A stretch of 64,000 nt of DNA from Catenulispora sp. EB89 (GCF_041261445.1 NZ_JBGCCU010000028.1:62001-126000), one strand, 5' to 3'. Shown: positions 50,028-58,792, counted from the stretch's first letter. Notes: generated by a model not told the origin, from the letters alone. Numbers and translations: made by a program.

Positions 50028-50828
50028 ATGGACTTCACGACACTGAGCGCCCACCAGGGCAAGGTCATGGTCTCGGTCGGGGACTCCTTCACCGAGGGCA
50101 TGTGCGACGACACGCTGCCGGACGGCTCGTTCCGCGGCTGGGCCGACCGGGTGGCCGAGCGGCTCGCCGCCGACGACCCGCACCTGCGGTACGCGAACCT
50201 CGCGGTGCGCGGCAAGCTGATCGGGCAGATCGAGCGGGACCAGATCCCGGTCGCCGCGGCGCTGAACGCCGACCTGATCACCCTGGCCGGCGGGCTGAAC
50301 GACGTGCTGCGGCCGCGCTGTGACATGGCCGCGGTCGAGGCGAGCGTCCGCTCCTGCTTCGCGCAGCTGGCCACGACCAAGGCCACCATCGTCCTGTTCC
50401 GCCCGACCGACCCGCGCCGCCGGATGCGCGGCTCGCAGCGCCTGATGCCCGCCGTCAACCGGCTGATCGAGCTGGTGGACGCCTTCGGCGAGTCGCACGG
50501 CGCGGTGGTCGTGGACCTGTTCACGGCCCGGGTCTTCGACGACCCGCGGATGTGGGCCGAGGACCGGCTGCACTTCTCCCCCGAAGGCCACCGGCGCGTC
50601 GCCGAGGCGGTGCTGCAGGCGCTGGGCGCGGAGCCGAGCTTCGACTGGCGCGCCGGGCTGCCGCCGGCGCGCCCGAAGCCGTGGCTCCAGGCCCGGCGCC
50701 AGGACCTGCGGTGGATACGGATCTACCTGCTGCCGTGGATCGGGCGGCGGATCACCGGCAAGTCCTCCGGGGACGGCCGGGCGGCCAAGCGGCCCGAGCC
50801 GACGCTGGTGTCCGAGACCGCGCAGTAG
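50028..50828 (+). CDS. SGNH/GDSL family hydrolase
   Basis: 266 aa. Block I GDSFTEGM contains the catalytic Ser, block II the Gly near LAVRGKLIGQ, block III AGGLNDVLRP and block V the DRLHFSPEGHRRVAEAV Asp-His pair. Catalytic residues of the family are therefore complete. No signal peptide is seen, so it is likely cytoplasmic. Starts 5 bp after the kinase-like gene, so the two are co-transcribed. Ester or lipid substrate unknown. Confidence 0.93.
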   Translation: MDFTTLSAHQGKVMVSVGDSFTEGMCDDTLPDGSFRGWADRVAERLAADDPHLRYANLAVRGKLIGQIERDQIPVAAALNADLITLAGGLNDVLRPRCDMAAVEASVRSCFAQLATTKATIVLFRPTDPRRRMRGSQRLMPAVNRLIELVDAFGESHGAVVVDLFTARVFDDPRMWAEDRLHFSPEGHRRVAEAVLQALGAEPSFDWRAGLPPARPKPWLQARRQDLRWIRIYLLPWIGRRITGKSSGDGRAAKRPEPTLVSETAQ

Positions 50829-50890
50829 CCGACGGCGTCGATGCCGGTCCCGGTCGCAGACTTCTGGCAATCGTGGCTGCGGCCGCAGCG

Positions 50891-50926
50891 ACAACCACAA
50901 CCACAGCCGCGGCCGCAGCCGCAGCC
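50891..50926. repeat. Hexamer tandem repeat between converging genes
   Basis: Six units ACAACC, ACAACC, ACAGCC, GCGGCC, GCAGCC, GCAGCC between the SGNH stop and the crotonase stop. Confidence 0.85.
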
Positions 50927-50939
50927 GCACCAGGGACGG

Positions 50940-51716
50940 TCAGGACTCTCCCGTCCCGGCCAGGTCCCGGAAGCGCCGGGTCTGAGCCGCCCGCTCCGCG
51001 GCCCGCTGCTCGTCGTACGCCCGCCCCGCCGCCGCCCGCAGCAGGGCCTTCGACTCCGTGACGGCGCCGCGCGGGTTGGCCAGCAAGTCGGCGGCGAGCT
51101 TCGCGGCGGCGGCGTGCAGCTCGCCGCGCGGGACGACGTGGTTGGCCAGGCCGATGCGCAGGGACTCCTCGGCGTCGACGTAACGCGCGGTGGCCACGAT
51201 CTCCAGGGCCCGCGAGTAGCCGACCGCGTCGACCAGCGGCTGGGTCCCGGCCAGGTCCGGCACCAGGCCGAGGGCCGGCTCCTTCATGGAGAACAGGACG
51301 TCGTCGGCCACGATGCGGATGTCGCAGGCCAGCGCGAGCTGGAAGCCGGCGCCGATGGCGTGCCCCTGGACCGCGGCCACGGTGACCAGGTCGGTACGGC
51401 GCCACCAGGTGAACGCCTCCTGATACCCCTCGATGGTGCGGTCCACCTCCTCGTCGGAGGCGGCGGCGAAGGTGGCGAAGTTCTCGAACATCGAGCGATC
51501 CAGGCCCGCGGAGAAGGACTTGCCCTCGGAACGCAGCACCACGACGCGCACAGTGCCCGGCAGCGCGGCACCGATCGCGGCCAGCGCGGCCCAGAACTCA
51601 GGGGTCTGCGAGTTGCGCTTGTCCGGCCGGTTCAGGGTGACCGTCGCGGCCTCACCCTCCAGCAGCACGTCGATGCCCGCCTCAGCGGCCTGACGTGCGG
51701 TGTCTTCCCAGCTCAT
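50940..51716 (-). CDS. Enoyl-CoA hydratase/isomerase family protein
   Basis: 258-aa crotonase fold. The oxyanion-hole segments are KSFSAGLDRS and VQGHAIGAGFQLALACD. The first catalytic glutamate of hydratases (CEL) is Gln here (FQL), while the second is kept (KEPALGLVPDLAGTQ) together with an Asp typical of some isomerases. Activity may therefore be isomerase or thioesterase rather than hydratase. ATG 51716 follows GGGAG. Next gene upstream on the same strand is a small HTH protein. Confidence 0.88.
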   Translation of the reverse strand: MSWEDTARQAAEAGIDVLLEGEAATVTLNRPDKRNSQTPEFWAALAAIGAALPGTVRVVVLRSEGKSFSAGLDRSMFENFATFAAASDEEVDRTIEGYQEAFTWWRRTDLVTVAAVQGHAIGAGFQLALACDIRIVADDVLFSMKEPALGLVPDLAGTQPLVDAVGYSRALEIVATARYVDAEESLRIGLANHVVPRGELHAAAAKLAADLLANPRGAVTESKALLRAAAGRAYDEQRAAERAAQTRRFRDLAGTGES

Positions 51717-51943
51717 GCGCTCTCCCGAATCCGTGCGGACGGTGCCGAAGAGCGAGACTACTCGCGGGTAACTTGTTGCGCCAGCGGAGTGCCCGACAAT
51801 AGAGGTGTCCGCCGCGTCCGGACTCGGCCTGGAGCGAGGAAGAAGGACGGCGCGGACACAGAAGAGGGCGGGGTGCCCATCACGCACCCCGCCCCTTCGT
51901 CACCGGTCGGCTGCCCGACCTCCGCCCGGCCCATACGACCTGG

Positions 51944-52162
51944 TCAGGCGGTCTTCGCCTTGCCGCGCGTCGCGCCGCCCCGGCCCCGAAGCGTCACACC
52001 GGATTCGCTGAGCATCCGGTGCACGAACCCGTACGAACGCCCGGTGGACTGGGCGAGGGCGCGAATGGACTCGCCCGCCTCGTACTTCGTCTTGAGGTCG
52101 GTCGCGAGCTGCGACCGCGCGTCGCCGGTCACCCGGCTGCCCTTCTTGAGAGTCTCGGCCAC
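51944..52162 (-). CDS. Small conserved helix-turn-helix protein
   Basis: 72 aa, GTG 52162 with AGGAGG 5 nt upstream. The sequence (KYEAGESIRALAQSTGRSYGFVHRMLSESGVTLRGRGG) is a resolvase/Sin3-like HTH, highly conserved across actinobacteria as I recall. The basic C terminus (RGGATRGKAKTA) fits nucleic-acid binding. No target is known. It lies 227 bp upstream of the crotonase gene on the same strand. Confidence 0.9.
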   Translation of the reverse strand: MAETLKKGSRVTGDARSQLATDLKTKYEAGESIRALAQSTGRSYGFVHRMLSESGVTLRGRGGATRGKAKTA

Positions 52163-52468
52163 ACGTGCCTCCTGGAGTGGATGTGCGCTCTAGGTACACA
52201 TGATCACCCCTCGCAGCGCTCTTGGCCACCGATTCGGCGATGTTGCCCATAACATCAATGTCACGTCCCCCGATCCGACTAGTAGATCATGCTGTTTTGT
52301 CCGGTTATCCGGTGATCCTGATCTCGGGATGAATCAGCCCTCGAAGAAATATTGCGACCCGAAGGGTCCCCATAACGGGTGGTGGTGGGCGCCGGGCGGG
52401 CGAAAGGTCCCGCCCTGGCGGGGCATGGCGAATATCGCCCGGGCCAGCGCCAGAGGGTCGGTCAGGTG
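52163..52468. other. Intergenic region between the small HTH and merR genes
   Basis: No gene is supported. It should hold the promoter of the HTH gene; a patch of AT-rich sequence lies near 52245-52320. No clear -35/-10 pair or terminator was identified. Confidence 0.4.
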
Positions 52469-52499
52469 TTGACCTTCCCCTTCGGGGAAGCCGCATAGT
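52469..52499 (+). promoter_or_regulatory. MerR-type promoter/operator (19-bp spacer)
   Basis: TTGACC (52469-52474), a 19-bp spacer (52475-52493) with the perfect dyad CTTCCCC-TTC-GGGGAAG (52474-52490), then CATAGT (52494-52499). The overlong spacer with central palindrome is diagnostic of MerR-activated promoters and lies 42 bp from the start of the merR gene. Confidence 0.85.
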
Positions 52500-52540
52500 G
52501 GTCCCGACCGGGCATCCCGCCCGGAACGAGGGAGCCGACC

Positions 52541-53389
52541 ATGAACGGGGCCAGCGGAGCGAGCCGGGTGAGCATCGGCGAGTTCTCACGACTGTCGCGG
52601 CTGTCGGCCAAGGCGCTGCGCCTGTACGACGAACTCGGCCTGCTGGTCCCGGACCGCGTCGACGCCGAGACCGGATACCGCTGGTACGCGGTCGCGCAGC
52701 TGGACCAGGCCCGCGTGGTGGCCCTGCTGCGCCGGATCGGCGTCCCGCTGGCCCGGATCCGGGACATGCTGGCGCTGGATCCGGCCGGGGCCGCCGAGCA
52801 GATCCGCGCCTACTGGACCGGGGTCGAAGCCGAGCACGCCGCACAGCGGGTCCTGGTCGGCCACCTCGTCGACCGTCTTCTCGGAAGGAAGTCCGCCATG
52901 CACGAGGTCACCGTCCGCGACATCCCCGCCCGCCGCATGCTCAGCGTCATGCGCAGGGCGCACGAGGAGGAGCTGATCCCGCTGGGCCGGGAGCTGTTCA
53001 TCCACCGCCTGGCCCGGGGCGGCGTCCCCCGGATCGAGGGGATCGCCGGCGCGCCCTTCACCATCTTCCACGGAGAGGTGAGCGGGGACAGCGACGGCCC
53101 GGTCGAGTGGTGCTGGCCGGTCCCCGATGACCGGGCCGAGGAGATCGCGGCCGGGTTCCCCGACCTCACGCTCCGCACCGAGCCCGCGCATCAGGAGGCG
53201 TTCATCCGCGCGGACGCCCCCGGGGCGGCGGGCGGCGCGGCCCAGGCCGAAGCCGCCGTCCTGGCGCTGTTCGCCTGGGCCGCGGATCAGAACCGTGAGC
53301 CGGCCGGGGGTGTGCGCGCCCTGCTGATCTTCAACCCGGCCAGCCAGGGGGCCGGGCCGGACACCGAATTCGCCGTGGCGCTGCGCTGA
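52541..53389 (+). CDS. MerR family regulator with GyrI-like effector domain (paralogue 2)
   Basis: 282 aa. HTH: SIGEFSRLSRLSAKALRLYDELGLLVPDRVDAETGYRWY. Effector domain from about residue 130: EVTVRDIPARRMLSVMRRAHEEEL, FTIFHGEVSGDSDGPVEWCWPVP, EPAHQEAFIR. Aligns block by block with the protein at 15659-16480 (IYHGEINHDSDGP versus IFHGEVSGDSDGP). GGGAG precedes ATG 52541. No exporter is adjacent. Tandem 18-bp repeats begin at its stop codon. Confidence 0.93.
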   Translation: MNGASGASRVSIGEFSRLSRLSAKALRLYDELGLLVPDRVDAETGYRWYAVAQLDQARVVALLRRIGVPLARIRDMLALDPAGAAEQIRAYWTGVEAEHAAQRVLVGHLVDRLLGRKSAMHEVTVRDIPARRMLSVMRRAHEEELIPLGRELFIHRLARGGVPRIEGIAGAPFTIFHGEVSGDSDGPVEWCWPVPDDRAEEIAAGFPDLTLRTEPAHQEAFIRADAPGAAGGAAQAEAAVLALFAWAADQNREPAGGVRALLIFNPASQGAGPDTEFAVALR

Positions 53390-53458
53390 GCCACGACACG
53401 GTACTGAGCCACGACACGGTACTGAGCCACGACCCAGCGCTGCGCCACGACACCGTGC
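53387..53458. repeat. 18-bp tandem repeat starting at the merR stop codon
   Basis: Units of TGAGCCACGACACGGTAC: two perfect (53387, 53405), one diverged (53423), one further diverged (53441), then a degenerate tail. The first TGA is the merR stop, so each unit re-presents a TGA or TGC in frame. Confidence 0.9.
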
Positions 53459-53512
53459 TGAAACACAGCGCCAAACCGCGGCCGTACTAAGCCACCGCGC
53501 CGCGGCCGACCC

Positions 53513-55111
53513 CTAAGCCAGCGACACCAGATCCAGGTACTGCTCGCTCCACAAGTCCTCGTCGCCGTCCGGCAGCAGGATCACCCGCTCCGGGTTCAGC
53601 GCCTGCACCGCGCCCTCATCGTGGGTCACCATGATCACAGCGCCCTCATACGTCCCGAGCGCGCCGAGGATCTCCGCGCGCGAGGCCGGGTCCAGGTTGT
53701 TGGTGGGCTCGTCGAGCAGCAGCACGTTCGCCGTCGAGACCACCAGCGTGGCCAGCGCCAGCCGGGTCTTCTCGCCACCGGACAGCACGCCGGCCGGCTT
53801 GTCGACGTCGTCGCCGGAGAACAGGAACGACCCCAGCGTCTTGCGCACGGCGATCAGGTCCAGGTCCGGCGCCGCGCTGCGCATGTTCTCCAGGACCGTG
53901 CGCTCCGGGTCCAGGGTCTCGTGCTCCTGCGCGTAGTAGCCGAGCTTGAGGCCGTGCCCCTCCTCGACCTGGCCGGTGTCCGGCTTCTCCACGCCGCCGA
54001 GCAGCCGCAGCAGCGTGGTCTTGCCGGCGCCGTTCAGGCCGAGGATGACCACCTTGGAACCGCGGTCCACGGCCAGGTCGACGTCGGTGAAGACCTCCAG
54101 CGAGCCGTAGGACTTGGACAGGCCGGTCGCCATGATCGGGGTCTTGCCGCAGGGCGCCGGGGTCGGGAAGCGGAGCTTGGCCACCTTGTCCGACTGGCGG
54201 ACCTCCTCCAGCCCGGCCAGCATGCGGTTGGCGCGGCGGGCCATGTTCTGCGCCGCCACGGTCTTGGTCGCCGAGGCGCGCATCTTGTCCGCCTGCGCGT
54301 TCAGGACCGCGGCCTTCTTCTCGACGTTGGCGCGCTCGCGCTTGCGGCGGCGCTCGTCGTCCTCGCGCTGCTTGAGGTAGAGCTTCCAGCCCATGTTGTA
54401 GTAGTCGATGGCGGCGCGGTTGGCGTCGAGGTGGAAGACCTTGTTGACACAGGATTCGACCAGGTTCACGTCGTGGGAGATGACGATGAAGCCGCCCTTG
54501 TAGGTCTTCAGGAACTCGCGCAGCCACACGATCGAGTCGGCGTCGAGGTGGTTGGTCGGCTCGTCCAGGAGCAGGACCTCGTTGTCCCCGAACAGGATCC
54601 GGGACAGCTCGACGCGCCGGCGCTGACCGCCGGAGAGCGTGTGCAGGGGCTGGTTCATCACGCGGTCCGGCAGGCCCAGCGCGGAGGCGATGGTCGCGGC
54701 CTCGGATTCGGCGGCGTAGCCGCCGGCGGCGATGAACTCGTCCTCCAGCCGTGCGTAGCGGCGCATCGCCTTGTCATGGGTGGCCGGGTCGACGGAGGCC
54801 ATGCGCTTCTCGTTCTCGCGCATGCGGCGCAGGATGTCGTCCAGGCCGCGGGCGGAGAGGATGCGGTCGCGGGCGATCACGTCGAGGTCGCCGGTGCGGG
54901 GGTCCTGCGGGAGATAGCCGACGGGACCGGAGCGGCTGATGGTGCCGGCGGCCGGGATGGTCTCACCGGCCAGGGTCTTGGTGAGCGTGGTCTTGCCGGC
55001 GCCGTTGCGGCCGACCAGGCCGATGCGGTCGCCGGGACCCACTCGGAAGGAGGCCTTCTCGATCAGGATGCGGCTGCCGGCCCGGAGCTCGACGTCGGTT
55101 GCGGTGATCAC
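53513..55111 (-). CDS. ABC-F family ribosome-associated ATPase
   Basis: 532 aa with two ATPase domains and no membrane segment. First: GRNGAGKTTLTK, LSGGQRRRVELSRIL, LLLDEPTNHLD. Second: GLNGAGKTTLLR, LSGGEKTRLALATLV, LLLDEPTNNLD. A charged helical linker (YLKQREDDERRRKRERANVEKKAAVLNAQADKMRA, about 245-300) is the P-site tRNA interaction motif region. ABC-F proteins act on ribosomes in translation control or antibiotic protection; which applies is unknown. GTG start 55111. Confidence 0.94.
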   Translation of the reverse strand: MITATDVELRAGSRILIEKASFRVGPGDRIGLVGRNGAGKTTLTKTLAGETIPAAGTISRSGPVGYLPQDPRTGDLDVIARDRILSARGLDDILRRMRENEKRMASVDPATHDKAMRRYARLEDEFIAAGGYAAESEAATIASALGLPDRVMNQPLHTLSGGQRRRVELSRILFGDNEVLLLDEPTNHLDADSIVWLREFLKTYKGGFIVISHDVNLVESCVNKVFHLDANRAAIDYYNMGWKLYLKQREDDERRRKRERANVEKKAAVLNAQADKMRASATKTVAAQNMARRANRMLAGLEEVRQSDKVAKLRFPTPAPCGKTPIMATGLSKSYGSLEVFTDVDLAVDRGSKVVILGLNGAGKTTLLRLLGGVEKPDTGQVEEGHGLKLGYYAQEHETLDPERTVLENMRSAAPDLDLIAVRKTLGSFLFSGDDVDKPAGVLSGGEKTRLALATLVVSTANVLLLDEPTNNLDPASRAEILGALGTYEGAVIMVTHDEGAVQALNPERVILLPDGDEDLWSEQYLDLVSLA

Positions 55112-55204
55112 AACGCACCATTTTACGGTGCGTACGACACCACTCCGGAACGCGTTTTCGTGCTGCGCTGAAACGAATCGCCTGTGGATCAGGCGATATG
55201 TGAC

Positions 55205-55732
55205 TCAGATCGCCTGCAGACCCGCGATCAGGCGCGAACCCAGACCGCGGTCCACGCGCTTGCTGTCCCGCCAGCAGACCGCGAACGAGCGTCCCGCGTG
55301 CCACGAGCTCAGCGCCGTGCGCGTGTAGCCGACCGTGGCCGAGGGCAGGTCGTCGACCGTGAACCAGCCGAGCTTCTCGCACTTGGTGGGCTCGGCGTTC
55401 ACCGGGCCGCCGGACCAGCGGCTGGCCGCGAAGAAGAGCTGCATGCGCGGCTCGCCGTCGGCCTCGCGGTGGTGGACCGTCACCGCGTGTTCGAGGTCAC
55501 CCGGGTCTATGCGCACGCCGAGTTCCTCGCGCGCCTCGCGCACCAGGGCCTGCACGGCGTCCTCGCCGGGCTCGACGTGGCCGGAGGGCACGTGCCAGCG
55601 GCCGGAACCCCACACGGGACCCTTGCGCAGCCCCAGGAGGACACGCTCGTCGTCGGGCCGCTGGAGAATGAGGTGCACGGCGAGCAGGCACGACTCACGG
55701 CCCTTGTCAGTCGCCTTCCGGATCCCGGACAC
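55205..55732 (-). CDS. NUDIX hydrolase
   Basis: 175 aa. The Nudix box is GHVEPGEDAVQALVREAREELGV (G-x5-E-x7-REx2EExG), intact. Preceding WHVPSG and flanking beta strands fit the fold. The C-terminal 40 residues, including SSWHAGRSFAVCWRDSKRVDRGLGSRL, are specific to this protein. It hydrolyses nucleoside-diphosphate-linked compounds; substrate unknown. Its 3' end is 94 bp from the ABC-F start. Confidence 0.92.
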   Translation of the reverse strand: MSGIRKATDKGRESCLLAVHLILQRPDDERVLLGLRKGPVWGSGRWHVPSGHVEPGEDAVQALVREAREELGVRIDPGDLEHAVTVHHREADGEPRMQLFFAASRWSGGPVNAEPTKCEKLGWFTVDDLPSATVGYTRTALSSWHAGRSFAVCWRDSKRVDRGLGSRLIAGLQAI

Positions 55733-55889
55733 AGGCTCCCCCTTTGTACGCGGGTCTTGACCATCCCGTTACTTGTAACAGGTACCAACCTACCCACACG
55801 TACCGTCGTTTACGCAAGCCTTCCGCGCCTGCGAATGCACATGCATCCGCAGAAGGCAGCGGAGGAAAGGCCTGCGATACACGGAAAAA

Positions 55890-55918
55890 GCCGCCCGATT
55901 CCAGAAGAATCGGGCGGC
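55890..55918. terminator. Bidirectional terminator after the suf operon
   Basis: Perfect 12-bp stem GCCGCCCGATTC (55890-55901) with its complement (55907-55918), loop CAGAA. TTTTT follows on the minus strand (55889-55885) and GTTTTT follows on the plus strand. It is a clear intrinsic terminator for the suf operon, 36 bp past sufT. Confidence 0.92.
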
Positions 55919-55953
55919 CAGTTTTTACCAGCCGTTAACGCAGTCCGCTGATA

Positions 55954-56277
55954 TCAGACGTTGAAGCCGAGGGCCCGCAGCTGCTCGCGGCCGTCGTCGG
56001 TGATCTTGTCCGGACCCCACGGCGGCATCCACACCCAGTTCACCCGGAAGTCCGCGACCAGGCCGTCCAGGGCCATGCGCATCTGGTCCTCGATGACGTC
56101 CTGCAGCGGACAGGCCGCCGAGGTGAGCGTCATGTCGACGACGGCGATGTTGGCGTCGTCGACCGTGAGCCCGTAGACCAGGCCCAGATCAACGACGTTG
56201 ATCCCGAGCTCCGGGTCGACCACGTCGCGCAGCGCCTCGGTGACGTCCTCGACGGGCGCCAGTTCGGTCGTGCTCAT
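55954..56277 (-). CDS. sufT: SufT-like iron-sulfur assembly factor (MIP18/DUF59)
   Basis: 107-aa DUF59 protein: ALRDVVDPELGINVVDLGLVYGL, then TLTSAACPLQDVIEDQMRMAL with the conserved reactive Cys, and VWMPPWGPDKITDDGREQLRALGF. It helps mature or deliver Fe-S clusters. Overlaps the end of sufU by 4 bp (ATGA), and is the last gene before the terminator. Confidence 0.93.
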   Translation of the reverse strand: MSTTELAPVEDVTEALRDVVDPELGINVVDLGLVYGLTVDDANIAVVDMTLTSAACPLQDVIEDQMRMALDGLVADFRVNWVWMPPWGPDKITDDGREQLRALGFNV

Positions 56278-56744
56278 GCGTTAACACCACTCTCTTTAGC
56301 TTCGAGCGCCTGCGCGGTCGCGTCCTTCCACGCCATCCACGACAGCAGCGCGCACTTCACGCGCCCCGGGTACTTGGCGACGCCGGCGAACGCCACGGCG
56401 TCCTCCAGCACCTCCTCGTGCTCCTCGGCGAACTCCGGACCGTCCAGCTTGGACTGCATCAGCTGCAGGAACGTCTCCTGCACCTCACGCGCCTGCTCGA
56501 CGGACTTGCCGATGAGCAGGTCCGCCATCACCGACGCCGAGGCCTGACTGATCGAGCAGCCCTGGGACTCGTAGGAGATGTCGCTGATCACGTCGCCGTT
56601 GAGGTCGACGCGCATGGTCACCTCGTCACCGCACGTCGGATTGACGTGGTGCACCTGGGTCGCGAACGGCTCGCGCAGACCCTTGTGGTGCGGGTGGCGG
56701 TAGTGGTCCAGGATGATCTCCTGGTACATCGATTCCAGCTGCAT
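56274..56744 (-). CDS. sufU: SufU, zinc-dependent sulfurtransferase/scaffold
   Basis: 156 aa. The three Cys ligands are in NPTCGDEV, QGCSISQASASVMADLLIG and GRVKCALLSW. SufU accepts sulfur from SufS and is the usual actinobacterial partner instead of SufE. ATG 56744 follows GGGAG. It starts 20 bp after sufS and overlaps sufT. Confidence 0.95.
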   Translation of the reverse strand: MQLESMYQEIILDHYRHPHHKGLREPFATQVHHVNPTCGDEVTMRVDLNGDVISDISYESQGCSISQASASVMADLLIGKSVEQAREVQETFLQLMQSKLDGPEFAEEHEEVLEDAVAFAGVAKYPGRVKCALLSWMAWKDATAQALEAKESGVNA

Positions 56745-56764
56745 CTCCTGCTCCCTTACGGCTT

Positions 56765-58021
56765 TCAGACTCCGAAGAACCGCTTCACCTGGTCCAGGCC
56801 CTCGACGAGGGCGTCGACCTCGGCCGGCGTGGAGTACAGATAGAAGGACGCCCGCGTGGTCGCAGGAATTCCGAACCGCACGCAGACCGGCCGCGCGCAG
56901 TGGTGGCCGACGCGCACCGCGATGCCGTGCTCGTCCAGCACCTGGCCGACGTCGTGCGGGTGGATGTCGCCGAGCGTGAACGAGATGGCCGCGCCGCGGT
57001 CCTCGTTCGTCGCCGGGCCGATGATCCGCAGACCCTCGACCTCCTGCAGGCGCTTGAGCGCGTACTCGGTGATGGCGTGCTCGTGCGCGGCGACCTTGTC
57101 CATGCCGATGCCGTTGAGGTAGTCCACGGCGGTGCCCAGCGCGATCACCTCGGCGATCGGCGGGGTGCCGGCCTCGTACTTGTGCGGCAGGCCCGCGTAC
57201 GTGGACTTCTCCATGGTGACGGTCTGGATCATCTCGCCGCCGCCGAGGAAGGGCGGCAGCTCCTCCAGCAGGTCCCGGCGGCCCCACAGCACGCCGACGC
57301 CGGTCGGGCCGAGCATCTTGTGGCCGGTGAAGGCGACGAAGTCGGCGCCCAGGGCCTGCACGTCCAGCGGCAGGTGCGGCGCGGACTGCGAGGCGTCCAG
57401 GACCACCAGCGCGCCGACCTCGTGCGCGCGCTTGACGATGGTCTCGACCGGGTTGACCGTGCCCAGGATGTTGGAGACGTGGACCAGCGAGACCACCTTG
57501 GTGCGCTCGGTGATCAGCTCGTTCAGGTTCGACAGGTCCAGGCGGCCCTCGTCGGTGATCCCGAACCAGCGCAGCTTCGCGCCGATCCGCTCCGCGGTGA
57601 GCTGCCACGGCACGATGTTGGAGTGGTGCTCCATCTCCGAGATGACGATCTCGTCGCCGGGGCGGATGCCGTAAGGCTCGCTGGCCCAGCCGAGCACGTT
57701 GGCGACCAGGTTCAGCGCCTCAGAGGAGTTCTTGGTGAAGATGACCTCCTCGCGCGGGGCGTTGATGAAGGCCGCCACCTTGTCGCGGGCGCCCTCGTAC
57801 AGCGCCGTGGCCTCCTCGGCCAGCACGTGGATGCCGCGGTGCACGTTGGCGTTGTGCAGCGAGTAGTACTCGACGATGGTGTCGATCACCTGCTGCGGCG
57901 ACTGCGAGGTCGCCGCGTTGTCCAGGTACACGAGCGGCTTGTCGCCGTGCACCAGGCGCTGCAGGATCGGGAAGTCCTTGCGGATGGCATCCGTATCAAG
58001 AAACTGAGGGGTAATGCCCAT
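56765..58021 (-). CDS. sufS: Cysteine desulfurase SufS
   Basis: 418 aa, type II cysteine desulfurase. PLP lysine in FTGHKMLGPTGVGVL, catalytic Cys in RVGHHCARPVCVRFG, N-terminal YLDNAATSQSP, HHSNIVPWQ and DASQSAPH are all present. It mobilises sulfur from cysteine as a persulfide handed to SufU. It starts 5 bp after sufC. Confidence 0.96.
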   Translation of the reverse strand: MGITPQFLDTDAIRKDFPILQRLVHGDKPLVYLDNAATSQSPQQVIDTIVEYYSLHNANVHRGIHVLAEEATALYEGARDKVAAFINAPREEVIFTKNSSEALNLVANVLGWASEPYGIRPGDEIVISEMEHHSNIVPWQLTAERIGAKLRWFGITDEGRLDLSNLNELITERTKVVSLVHVSNILGTVNPVETIVKRAHEVGALVVLDASQSAPHLPLDVQALGADFVAFTGHKMLGPTGVGVLWGRRDLLEELPPFLGGGEMIQTVTMEKSTYAGLPHKYEAGTPPIAEVIALGTAVDYLNGIGMDKVAAHEHAITEYALKRLQEVEGLRIIGPATNEDRGAAISFTLGDIHPHDVGQVLDEHGIAVRVGHHCARPVCVRFGIPATTRASFYLYSTPAEVDALVEGLDQVKRFFGV

Positions 58022-58026
58022 GAGGA

Positions 58027-58785
58027 TCAGGCTCCAGCCTTGGCGTAGCTTTCGTAGCCCTCAGATTCCAGCTTGTCCGCCAGTTCCGGACCACCCGATT
58101 CCACGATGCGGCCGTCGGAGAAGACGTGGACGTAGTCCGGCTTGATGTAGCGCAGGATCCGCGTGTAGTGCGTGATCAGCAGCGTGCCGACCTCGCCGGA
58201 CTCGCGGACCCGGTTCACACCCTCGGAGACGGTCTTCAGCGCGTCCACGTCCAGGCCGGAGTCGGTCTCGTCGAGGATCGCGATCTTCGGCTTCAGGAGC
58301 TCCATCTGCAGGATCTCGTGGCGCTTCTTCTCGCCTCCCGAGAAGCCCTCGTTGACATTGCGCTCGGCCATCGCCTTGTCCATCTGGATGGCTTCCATGG
58401 CGCCGTTGACTTCCTTGACCCAGGTGCGCAGCTTCGGGGCCTCGCCGCGGATCGCGGTGGCCGCGGTGCGCAGGAAGTTGGAGACGGTGACGCCGGGGAT
58501 CTCCACCGGGTACTGCATGGCCAGGAACATGCCGGCGCGGGCCCGCTCGTCCACGGTCATCGCCAAGACGTCCTCGCCGTCCAGGGTGACGGTGCCCGAG
58601 GTGATGGTGTACTTCGGGTGGCCGGCGATCGAGTAGGCCAGGGTGGACTTGCCGGAGCCGTTGGGGCCCATGATGGCGTGCGTCTCACCCTCCTTGACCG
58701 TCAGGTTGACGCCGCGCAGGATCTCCCGCGGGCCGTTCTCGCCCTCGACGGTGACGTGCAGGTCCTTGATTTCCAAAGTCGCCAT
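58027..58785 (-). CDS. sufC: SufC ATPase
   Basis: 252 aa. Walker A GPNGSGKSTLAYSI, signature FSGGEKKRHEILQ, Walker B AILDETDSGLD, H-loop ITHYTRIL. It energises the SufB-C-D scaffold. ATG 58785 is used (MATLEIKD); the frame extends to 58824 without similarity. It lies 7 bp after the Rieske gene. Confidence 0.96.
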   Translation of the reverse strand: MATLEIKDLHVTVEGENGPREILRGVNLTVKEGETHAIMGPNGSGKSTLAYSIAGHPKYTITSGTVTLDGEDVLAMTVDERARAGMFLAMQYPVEIPGVTVSNFLRTAATAIRGEAPKLRTWVKEVNGAMEAIQMDKAMAERNVNEGFSGGEKKRHEILQMELLKPKIAILDETDSGLDVDALKTVSEGVNRVRESGEVGTLLITHYTRILRYIKPDYVHVFSDGRIVESGGPELADKLESEGYESYAKAGA

Positions 58786-58792
58786 GACTTCT

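Noticed and set aside
53513-55111. Antibiotic resistance ABC-F
   Set aside because: The motif set shows an ABC-F protein, but housekeeping translation factors share it. No adjacent biosynthetic or resistance context supports a resistance call.
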